Assembly: GCA_964651475.1 (NCBI GenBank)
Contig: CAZYXV010000031.1
Location: 1 to 41,649, forward strand
DNA: 41,649 nt
Reading direction: 5' to 3'
Source of the DNA: JBGSMF01 sp964651475
GTDB taxonomy: Bacteria; Chloroflexota; Anaerolineae; Fen-1058
Shown: positions 34,397-40,630 of the stretch, one piece after another
Layout: each line of letters starts with the position of its first letter
Position numbering within the stretch: the stretch's first letter is position 1
Made by a program: the position numbers and the translations under genes
Notes under the pieces: model-generated
Databases searched by the model: none
Told to the model about the DNA's origin: nothing
The model's input: only the letters and a program-made list of their open reading frames with translations

Positions 34397-34520
34397 TTTC
34401 CCCTCCACATTCCATCTGTGTGACATCATTGGTGTCAACATAGCCTGAAATCTGTACAAATGCGTCGGGTTTTAACCCTGCTATCTTGATTGCAGGTTCG
34501 GGCTTTGCCCGAAACTGCTT

Positions 34521-34541
34521 CGGGTCGGCTACGCCGACCCG
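34521..34541. repeat. Nine-bp hairpin beside element B
   Basis: CGGGTCGGC-TAC-GCCGACCCG forms a perfect stem just outside the left end of element B. A second short hairpin, TTCGGGC-TTT-GCCCGAA, lies immediately before it (34497-34513). With element B they fill the gap between murA and the alpha-toroid gene. No U-tract follows, so a terminator function is uncertain. Confidence 0.5.
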
Positions 34542-34542
34542 C

Positions 34543-34639
34543 CTAGCAGGTTGTCGGAGAACCCCGCTCAGGCCGCCGTCCTCGGCGGCCCGCACGCGCC
34601 GGGGACGGCGCGTAGAGCACCTCTCCGACAGGCTGCTAG
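34543..34639. repeat. MITE-like element B with CTAG at both ends
   Basis: CTAG flanks both sides (34543-34546, 34636-34639), like a 4-bp target duplication. The ends are CAGGTTGTCGGAGA (34547-34560) and, inverted, TCTCCGACAGGCTG (34622-34635), matching at 12 of 14 bases. Inside are two hairpins: GGCCGCCG-TCCT-CGGCGGCC (34571-34590) and ACGCGCC-N6-GGCGCGT (34594-34613). The 89-bp body cannot encode a transposase. The right CTAG contains the murA TAG stop. The ends are shared with element A, but the interior is unrelated. Confidence 0.65.
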
Positions 34640-35919
34640 GCATTGACGCGCTCAATCCTGGCGCCCAATGCTTGAAGCTTGGCTTCGATGTGCTCGTAGC
34701 CGCGATCAATCTGCCCGACGTTGCGGATGGCGCTCTGGCCACGCGCGCACAGCGCAGCGATCAGCAATGCCATGCCGGCGCGAATATCCGGGCTTTCCAG
34801 GCGCTCGCCGCGCAGCCAGTTGGGACCTTGCACGATGCAGCGATGCGGGTCGCACAACACAATGCGCGCCCCCATGTTGATCAACTTGTCCACAAAATAC
34901 AGGCGGCTTTCAAACATCTTTTCGTGAAACAGAACCGTGCCGGCGGCCTGCGTGGCGACGACCAGCGCCACGCTCATCATATCGGCGGGGAATGCGGGCC
35001 AGGGAGCGTCATCTATCTTTGGGATTGCGTCGCCAACGTCCGGCACCACCGTCAGCGACTGGCCGCGCGGCACCCGGATGTCGCCGCCGATTGTCTCCCA
35101 GCGCACCCCCAGGCGGTCAAACACCAGCGCGATCATGCGCAAGTGTTCAGGGGCGGCGTTGCGAATGAGGATTTCGCCGCCGGTCACTGCCGCCAATGCG
35201 ATAAAGCTCCCCACCTCCAAATAATCCGGGCCAATGGTGAACTCGGCTCCGTGCAACGTGGACCAGCCTTGAATGGTCAGCGTGTTGGAGCCAATGCCCT
35301 CGACGCAACCGCCCATGGCATTGATCAACTGGCAGAGCTGCTGAACGTGCGGCTCGGAGGCGGCGTTGCGCAAGATGGTGACGCCCTCCGCCAACGCCGC
35401 AGCCATGATGGCGTTTTCGGTGCCCGTCACAGACGCTTCGTCCAGCAAAATGTCGGTCCCGACCAAACTCGCGGCGGCCAGGCTAAACCGGTCATTCGAA
35501 TGGATTTGCGCGCCCAGTCGGCGAAAGGCCAGAAAGTGAGTGTCTATGCGCCGCCGGCCAATAATGTCGCCGCCGGGCGGGGGCAGCTCGACCTGGCGCA
35601 GGCGCGCCAGCATCGGCCCCGCCAACAGAATCGAGGCGCGAATGTCGCGGCACAGGTCGGCATCCAAACTCACCTTGCGCACATTGGCGGCGTGCAATCG
35701 CAACGTGTGGCCCTCGTCGCTTTCGGCGATGTCCACCCCCACGTCGCACAGCAGTTGGCACATCACCTGCACATCCCGAATGTTCGGCACGTTGTGCAAA
35801 ATCACCGCTTGATCGGTGAGCAGCGAAGCCGCCAACATGGGCAGCGCGGCATTCTTGTTGCCGCTCGGCACCACCGTGCCCGAGAGCGGCTCGCCGCCTT
35901 CGATGATAAATTGTTCCAT
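34636..35919 (-). CDS. murA: UDP-N-acetylglucosamine 1-carboxyvinyltransferase with Asp active site
   Basis: 427 residues. It transfers enolpyruvate from PEP to UDP-GlcNAc, the first committed step of peptidoglycan synthesis. The N-terminal PSGNKNAAL (Lys22), RDIRAS and C-terminal FPADMMS motifs are present. In the mobile catalytic loop the usual PGGCAIG reads PGGDIIG, so the Cys attacked by fosfomycin is Asp118 (codon 35566-35568). The same exchange makes mycobacterial and chlamydial MurA naturally fosfomycin-resistant. The TAG stop lies in the CTAG bordering element B. Another EPSP-like family member is possible but less likely given the full-length match. Confidence 0.93.
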   Translation of the reverse strand: MEQFIIEGGEPLSGTVVPSGNKNAALPMLAASLLTDQAVILHNVPNIRDVQVMCQLLCDVGVDIAESDEGHTLRLHAANVRKVSLDADLCRDIRASILLAGPMLARLRQVELPPPGGDIIGRRRIDTHFLAFRRLGAQIHSNDRFSLAAASLVGTDILLDEASVTGTENAIMAAALAEGVTILRNAASEPHVQQLCQLINAMGGCVEGIGSNTLTIQGWSTLHGAEFTIGPDYLEVGSFIALAAVTGGEILIRNAAPEHLRMIALVFDRLGVRWETIGGDIRVPRGQSLTVVPDVGDAIPKIDDAPWPAFPADMMSVALVVATQAAGTVLFHEKMFESRLYFVDKLINMGARIVLCDPHRCIVQGPNWLRGERLESPDIRAGMALLIAALCARGQSAIRNVGQIDRGYEHIEAKLQALGARIERVNA

Positions 35920-35946
35920 GTCTAATTCTCCACTCCGGGTTCATTA

Positions 35947-36029
35947 GTGTCAACTTTAGCACGGTGAGCTTGTCGAACCGTGCGTGGAAGGCATCCTTCG
36001 ACAGGCTCAGGATGCCCAAAGTGGACACC
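35947..36029. repeat. BIME-like pair of facing REP hairpins
   Basis: Between murA and the SAM-hydrolase gene lie two hairpins. One is CACGGT...ACCGTG around TGAGCTTGTCGA; the other is GCATCC...GGATGC around TTCGACAGGCTCA. The two are inverted copies of each other, and their outer flanks GTGTCAACTTT and AAAGTGGACAC are also inverse. The TTCGACA(A/G)GCTCA core is a common REP-type sequence. It is about 83 bp and non-coding. Confidence 0.6.
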
Positions 36030-36074
36030 AATGTTCCGAGTTTGATGTTAATAGTCATTTGCAAGCCCTCGCCC

Positions 36075-36908
36075 TCAAGACAGCCTGAGCGTCACCGCGT
36101 CGCCAGGATGAACGTCGAGCACGCGCGCCGCGTGGCCGTCTCGAACGGCGATTTCAAGGTAGCCCAGGCTGCCCATCAGCGCCACGAGCTCCCCCGGCGC
36201 CCGGTCGGCATACGTGCGCGTCAGGCCCACAATCCGCCGCCCGGCAATCTCTATAGTGAGCTGCTGTGGATCAGGAATTAAAGACTGGGGACCAAACGCC
36301 AAAGACAGGTCCTCGTTGACATTGGCGGCACGCAACTTGAGATTTGTGATTACATTTCCAAAGCGATCAATGTGCATCACCTCGCCGCGCCACGCGCCGT
36401 CGGGGGTGGGCGTGACAGCTAGGATCGGCAATATCACCGGATCGGTCACCAGCGGCCCCAGGTCGTTAAAGAATGCGCCGCTGGCCAAACGCGCCGCCAC
36501 GGGCGCGAACACATCGCGCCCGTGAAAGGTCGCGCTGACGTGCGGCAGGTGATAGTGTGGATTCGACAATTGGCGGCACTTGACTTGCCCGGCCGCCAGC
36601 GGCTCAGCCAGGCACACACTCAACACGCCGTTATCGGGCGCGACGAACGTAGCCTGCGGCACGCGCGCGGCAATGGCGCGGCGCGCGCTGCCCACGCCGG
36701 GATCCACCACCACCAGGTGAATGGTGCCGGCCGGGAAAAAGGGCGCGGCGCTGCCCAGCACGTAGGCCGCCTGGCGCACGTCGCCGGGGGCAATCTCGTG
36801 CGAAATGTCCACCAGGCGCGTCTCTGGCGCGATGGACAAAATCACGCCCTTCATCGCCCCCACGTAGCCGTCGGACTGACCGAAATCCGTCGTCAAGGTA
36901 ATAATCAT
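36075..36908 (-). CDS. SAM hydrolase (DUF62/SAM hydroxide adenosyltransferase family)
   Basis: 277 residues of the chlorinase/fluorinase-like family. Most members cleave S-adenosylmethionine with water to adenosine and methionine. The N-terminal ITLTTDFGQSDGYVGAMKGVI with the conserved Asp residues, DPGVGSARRAI, APDNGVL and the C-terminal DRFGNVITN are visible. The large halogenase-specific insertion loop is not apparent, so hydroxide addition is the likelier reaction. The ATG follows AAAGGAG, about 70 bases downstream of a strong promoter candidate. It heads the minus-strand run that includes murA. Confidence 0.9.
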   Translation of the reverse strand: MIITLTTDFGQSDGYVGAMKGVILSIAPETRLVDISHEIAPGDVRQAAYVLGSAAPFFPAGTIHLVVVDPGVGSARRAIAARVPQATFVAPDNGVLSVCLAEPLAAGQVKCRQLSNPHYHLPHVSATFHGRDVFAPVAARLASGAFFNDLGPLVTDPVILPILAVTPTPDGAWRGEVMHIDRFGNVITNLKLRAANVNEDLSLAFGPQSLIPDPQQLTIEIAGRRIVGLTRTYADRAPGELVALMGSLGYLEIAVRDGHAARVLDVHPGDAVTLRLS

Positions 36909-36985
36909 ACTGTCTCCTTTCTACCCTGGCCTGCAAGGTCGGTTTCCCAAAGCGCCCCCTTCCGTGCGTCTATTTGACTTTGCTC

Positions 36986-37014
36986 AGTATACAATGTCCC
37001 ACACTCCACGTCAA
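36986..37014 (-). promoter_or_regulatory. Sigma-70-type promoter for the SAM-hydrolase/murA run
   Basis: On the minus strand, TTGACG (37014-37009) and TATACT (36991-36986) are separated by exactly 17 bases. Each hexamer differs from consensus at one position. The predicted leader is about 70 bases. It lies back to back with the plus-strand promoter at 37019-37047. Confidence 0.7.
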
Positions 37015-37018
37015 GCGA

Positions 37019-37047
37019 TTAACGAATCGCGTCAAGTGTGGTACAAT
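37019..37047 (+). promoter_or_regulatory. Promoter for the membrane protein-gyrB unit, near-leaderless
   Basis: TTAACG (37019-37024), a 17-base spacer, then TACAAT (37042-37047) preceded by TGG, an extended -10. The predicted transcription start is at or within two bases of the GTG at 37056, so the mRNA would be leaderless or nearly so. Confidence 0.55.
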
Positions 37048-37055
37048 CCTCAACC

Positions 37056-38078
37056 GTGAACACACCATCTGAACGCAAACCAATAACTATCATCGAAGCC
37101 CTAACGGCAGGCTTTGACGCCGTGACCCGCGCGCCGCAGGTCATGCTCCTGCCCGTTCTGCTCGACCTGTTCCTGTGGCTGGGGCCGCGCCTGTCGGCTT
37201 ACCCGCTGATCAAGAGCCTGCTGGATTTGATGAACAGCCTGCCTGCCGCGATGGACGAGCCAGTGCGAGCCCAATGGACACAGATGCAGGCTTTTTTCGA
37301 GGTGGCCGGCCAGCAGTTCAACCTGTTCGCCTGGCTCAGCCCCACGCTGATCGGCCTGCCCAGCCTGATGGCGGGCGCGCTCGACATCAAGCAGCCATTG
37401 GCGAGCGCCGCCCCGGTATGGCAAATCAACAACACGCTGATTTATTTGGGATTGTTCGGGCTGTTCAGCCTGCTGGGATTGGGGTTGAGCGCGATGTATT
37501 GGAGCCAGCTGGCGCGCGTGGTGTGGCAGGCCGCCCGCCCCGCCGCGTCCATCCCCCCCCAGGCGATGAGCGGCCAGGCGCACGCCGGGCAAATCTGGTG
37601 GGGATTGATCCAGTTCGTGCTCTTGCTGACCGTGCTCGGCATAATGGTCGGCGCGCCAGTGCTGATGGCAGTGGGGGTGGCAGCCTTGTTCAGTCCGGCG
37701 CTGGGCCAAATGATCGCGATGCTTGGATTTGCCACACTGATGTGGGGCATGTTTTACCTGGCCTTCGCGGTGCACGGCATCGCCTTGCGCGGCGATTCGT
37801 TGCTGGGCGCCGTGCGCGCCAGCCTGATACTGATGCATAACCAATTCCCGTCCACGGCTGGCCTGTTGTTCCTGGGCATCATCATCTACCTGGGGCTGGG
37901 GATGGTATGGAGCCTGCCCCCGGGTGATTCGTGGCTGACGGGCGGGGCGATTTTGGGCAACGCCTTTATCGCCAGCGGCGTGCTGTGCGCCACGTCATTC
38001 TTTTATCTGGATAGAGCGCCCACCGTCTCCCCGCCGCCAACAGGCAGCGAGAACGGCGAGCCATCTACGCAAGTGTGA
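37056..38078 (+). CDS. Multi-pass membrane protein of unknown function
   Basis: 340 residues from GTG at 37056; an in-frame GTG at 37038 would lie inside the -10 region of the promoter and is less likely. About six hydrophobic segments are seen, with an N-terminal amphipathic region (IIEALTAGFDAVTRAPQVMLLPVLLDLFLWLG) and a polar, Pro-rich C-terminus (SPPPTGSENGEP). I recognise no conserved catalytic motif; the layout resembles uncharacterised integral membrane proteins that begin with a helix-loop like this. It ends 7 bases before gyrB and is probably co-transcribed with it. Confidence 0.8.
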   Translation: MNTPSERKPITIIEALTAGFDAVTRAPQVMLLPVLLDLFLWLGPRLSAYPLIKSLLDLMNSLPAAMDEPVRAQWTQMQAFFEVAGQQFNLFAWLSPTLIGLPSLMAGALDIKQPLASAAPVWQINNTLIYLGLFGLFSLLGLGLSAMYWSQLARVVWQAARPAASIPPQAMSGQAHAGQIWWGLIQFVLLLTVLGIMVGAPVLMAVGVAALFSPALGQMIAMLGFATLMWGMFYLAFAVHGIALRGDSLLGAVRASLILMHNQFPSTAGLLFLGIIIYLGLGMVWSLPPGDSWLTGGAILGNAFIASGVLCATSFFYLDRAPTVSPPPTGSENGEPSTQV

Positions 38079-38085
38079 GGTAAGC

Positions 38086-40026
38086 ATGGTTGAGGAAACA
38101 ACACAACAATACGACGCCAGTCAGATTCAGGTGCTGGAAGGTTTGGAGGCAGTGCGCCGCCGGCCCGGCATGTACATCGGCTCGACGGACATTCGCGGGC
38201 TGCACCACCTGATCTGGGAAGTGGTTGACAATGCGGTAGACGAAGCCCTGGCAGGCGTGTGCACTCACATTGACATCACCATTCACACAGATAACAGCGT
38301 GACGGTAAAGGACGATGGGCGCGGCATCCCGGTGGGGCCGCACCCCACGCAAAAAGACGCGCGCGGCAAGCCGATGGACGCGGTGCAGGTGGTGATGACG
38401 ATTTTGCACGCCGGCGGCAAGTTTGGCGGGGGCGGCTACAAAGTGGCTTCGGGGCTGCACGGCGTGGGCGTGAGCGCCGTCAACGCGTTGAGCGAGTGGA
38501 TGGAAACCACCGTCCGGCGCGACGGCCGGCAGCACCGCCAGCGCTACGAGCGCGGCCAGGCAGTCACCAAAGTAACGGATATTGGCCGCGTGCTCAAAGA
38601 CGACCCCTGGCAGCACGGCACGCTCCAGCACTTTATGCCCGACGCCGAGATTTTCAAGAACGGCATTGACTATAAATTCGAGGCGCTGGCGCAGCGCTTT
38701 CGCGAAATGGCCTTTCTCATCCGCGGCCTCAGCATCCGCTTTCACGACGAGCGCCTCGAGCGCACCGCCAACTTTTATTTTGAAGGCGGCGTCCGCTCGT
38801 TCGTGCGTTATTTGAACAAGCACCGCGAGGTGTTGCACCCGCCGATTTACGTGGAAAAGCCGGCCAATGGCACCATGATCGAAGCCGCCATCCAGTACAC
38901 CGACGGCTATGCCGAATCGGTCTATGCGTTCGCCAACAATATCAACACGGTAGACGGCGGCACGCACCTCACCGGCTTTCGCTCGGCAATCACGCGCACG
39001 CTCAACGATTACGCGCGCAAGGCCGGCCTGCTCAAGGAAAACGAGTCCAACTTTTCGGGCGAAGACGTGCGCGAAGGGCTGACGGCCATCATCAGTATCA
39101 AGCTCCAAGACCCGCAATTTGAAAGCCAGACCAAATCCAAGCTGGGCAACGCCGAGGTCAAGGGCCAGGTGGAATCGGTCGTCTCGGAGGCCATGCAGCA
39201 ATTCCTGGACGAAAATCCGCGCGAGGCCAAGGCCATCATTCAAAAATGCCTCACCAGCAGCCGCGCGCGCGAGGCAGCCCGCCAGGCGCGCGACCTCGTC
39301 ATCCGCAAGAGCGCGCTCGAATCACTCACGCTGCCGGGCAAGCTGGCCGATTGCTCCGAGCGCGACGCGAACAAGGCCGAGTTGTTCATCGTGGAGGGCG
39401 ACAGCGCCGGCGGCAGCGCCAAGCAGGGCCGCGACCGGCACTTTCAGGCCATACTCCCGCTGCGCGGCAAGATTCTCAATACCGAACGCGCCCGCCTGGA
39501 CAAGATTCTGCAAAACAACGAAGTCAAGTCGCTCATCTCGGCCCTGGGCTGCGGCGTCGGCGACCAGTTCGATCTTGACAGCCTGCGCTACGGGCGCACG
39601 ATTATCATGACCGACGCGGACGTAGACGGCGCGCACATCCGCACGCTGCTGCTCACCTTCTTTTTCCGCTACATGACGCCCCTCATTGAAAGCGGGCACC
39701 TGTACATCGCGCAGCCGCCGCTGTACCGCCTGGAGACTAAAAGCGGTGTGCAGTACGTGTATACCGACGCCGAAAAAGACAAGGCGCTGGAAAAGCTCAA
39801 AGACGCCCACGTTGCTCTCCAGCGATACAAGGGCTTGGGCGAGATGACGGCGCAACAACTGTGGGAAACGACGATGGACCCCGCCAGCCGCACCCTGCTG
39901 CAAGTGACGATTGAAGACGCGGCGGCGGCGGATCGCACGTTTGACATGTTGATGGGCAATGCCGTGCTGCCCCGCAAGCGCTTTATCCAAACGCACGCCA
40001 AAGAAGTGCGCAACCTGGACATTTAG
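38086..40026 (+). CDS. gyrB: DNA gyrase subunit B
   Basis: 646 residues, typical of GyrB without the long proteobacterial insertion. It is the ATPase and TOPRIM subunit of the enzyme that introduces negative supercoils. Seen: the N-terminal LEGLEAVRRRPGMYIGS, ATP-site motifs EVVDNAVDEALAG, DGRGIPV and GLHGVGVSAVNALS, the TOPRIM EGDSAGGSAKQGRDR and DADVDGAHIRTLLL, and the C-terminal QRYKGLGEM. ParE is the main alternative, but length and context fit GyrB. GAGG precedes the ATG. No gyrA or recF lies in the window. The coding region is followed by iteron-like repeats rather than a terminator. Confidence 0.95.
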   Translation: MVEETTQQYDASQIQVLEGLEAVRRRPGMYIGSTDIRGLHHLIWEVVDNAVDEALAGVCTHIDITIHTDNSVTVKDDGRGIPVGPHPTQKDARGKPMDAVQVVMTILHAGGKFGGGGYKVASGLHGVGVSAVNALSEWMETTVRRDGRQHRQRYERGQAVTKVTDIGRVLKDDPWQHGTLQHFMPDAEIFKNGIDYKFEALAQRFREMAFLIRGLSIRFHDERLERTANFYFEGGVRSFVRYLNKHREVLHPPIYVEKPANGTMIEAAIQYTDGYAESVYAFANNINTVDGGTHLTGFRSAITRTLNDYARKAGLLKENESNFSGEDVREGLTAIISIKLQDPQFESQTKSKLGNAEVKGQVESVVSEAMQQFLDENPREAKAIIQKCLTSSRAREAARQARDLVIRKSALESLTLPGKLADCSERDANKAELFIVEGDSAGGSAKQGRDRHFQAILPLRGKILNTERARLDKILQNNEVKSLISALGCGVGDQFDLDSLRYGRTIIMTDADVDGAHIRTLLLTFFFRYMTPLIESGHLYIAQPPLYRLETKSGVQYVYTDAEKDKALEKLKDAHVALQRYKGLGEMTAQQLWETTMDPASRTLLQVTIEDAAAADRTFDMLMGNAVLPRKRFIQTHAKEVRNLDI

Positions 40027-40044
40027 GTTGTCGTATCTCGTAAA

Positions 40045-40158
40045 TAGTGAGAGTAGCGACGGATATAGTGAGAGCGAGTCTCACAAATAGTGAGAGCGGT
40101 TGAACCAAATATATTGAGATTGATACGCAAACAGCAAATATCTCGAATATAGTGAGAG
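40045..40158. repeat. Iteron-like direct repeats downstream of gyrB
   Basis: Four exact copies of TAGTGAGAG begin at 40045, 40066, 40088 and 40150, with a degenerate copy (TATTGAGAT) at 40112. Steps are 21, 22, 24 and 38 bases, the first three about two helical turns. Each is preceded by an A/T run (AAA or ATA), and the first and last copies pair with an upstream TATCTCG to form partial palindromes. This fits a cluster of protein-binding sites on one face of the DNA. There is no gene in 40027-40322. Confidence 0.6.
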
Positions 40159-40271
40159 TATCCAACTTGCCGGAGGAAATTTCGCTTGCGGTACATTGTG
40201 CAGTATCCCATAGTTATTGAAACTACGTCACATTGCATCGGAAGGGAGAAGTTGCCCTGACAGCCTAATCT

Positions 40272-40308
40272 AAAAAAGCGCCCCTGTGGTGGTTGAGCAC
40301 CACAGGGG
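40272..40308 (-). terminator. Strong hairpin with U-tract in the minus direction
   Basis: CCCCTGTGGTG (40281-40291) and CACCACAGGGG (40298-40308) form a perfect 11-bp stem with loop GTTGAG. Read on the minus strand it is followed by GCGC and six T residues (40277-40272), an intrinsic terminator. On the plus strand the stem ends just before AAGGAG and the ATG at 40323, so it could also affect that gene's translation. Confidence 0.6.
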
Positions 40309-40322
40309 CCAAGGAGTTGTAT

Positions 40323-40577
40323 ATGTTTCCCCAACTCATCTCTATGTTACTTCAAGTGCCGTCGTTTGTCAAAGACCTGTTCGATTTTTGGCGTGATTAT
40401 ATCGCTCTTGCTCGTAGAAAACCCACCACTCCCAATCGGCCAACAGGGCAACTGAGCGTGGAAGCAAACGCAATGCGCTTGCTGATAGCCTTTCTGCACG
40501 AGAGGAGAGCGCAGTTGCATTGGCAGGTGGCTGAGAGGTATGCAGTGGCGGCAACAGCTCTCAAGGGTGCCGAATAA
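40323..40577 (+). CDS. Small hypothetical protein
   Basis: 84 residues from the ATG at 40323, preceded by AAGGAG at 6 bases. An amphipathic N-terminus (MFPQLISMLLQVPSFVKDLFDFWRDY) is followed by a basic linker and a helical C-terminus (ANAMRLLIAFLHERRAQLHWQVAERYAVAATALKG). No family is recognised. It lies 53 bases upstream of the restriction-modification gene and downstream of the hairpin and iteron cluster, so it could be a small regulator or accessory protein of that system. The good ribosome-binding site supports it; the lack of homology evidence lowers confidence. Confidence 0.5.
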   Translation: MFPQLISMLLQVPSFVKDLFDFWRDYIALARRKPTTPNRPTGQLSVEANAMRLLIAFLHERRAQLHWQVAERYAVAATALKGAE

Positions 40578-40630
40578 CTTGCTACTATATCTTGAGCTTT
40601 CAAAGTAAAATTGAAGGCAGGAGACTCATT

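Noticed and set aside
34486..35925. 479-codon open frame on the plus strand opposite murA
   Set aside because: Covers murA and repeat element B in reverse; the product is low-complexity and shows no family.
38065..39243. 392-codon open frame on the minus strand opposite gyrB
   Set aside because: Antisense to the highly conserved gyrase ATPase domain; no plausible motif of its own.
40045..40158. TAGTGAGAG repeats as a CRISPR array
   Set aside because: The repeat is only nine bases, spacers are 12-15 bases, one copy is degenerate and no cas gene is nearby.
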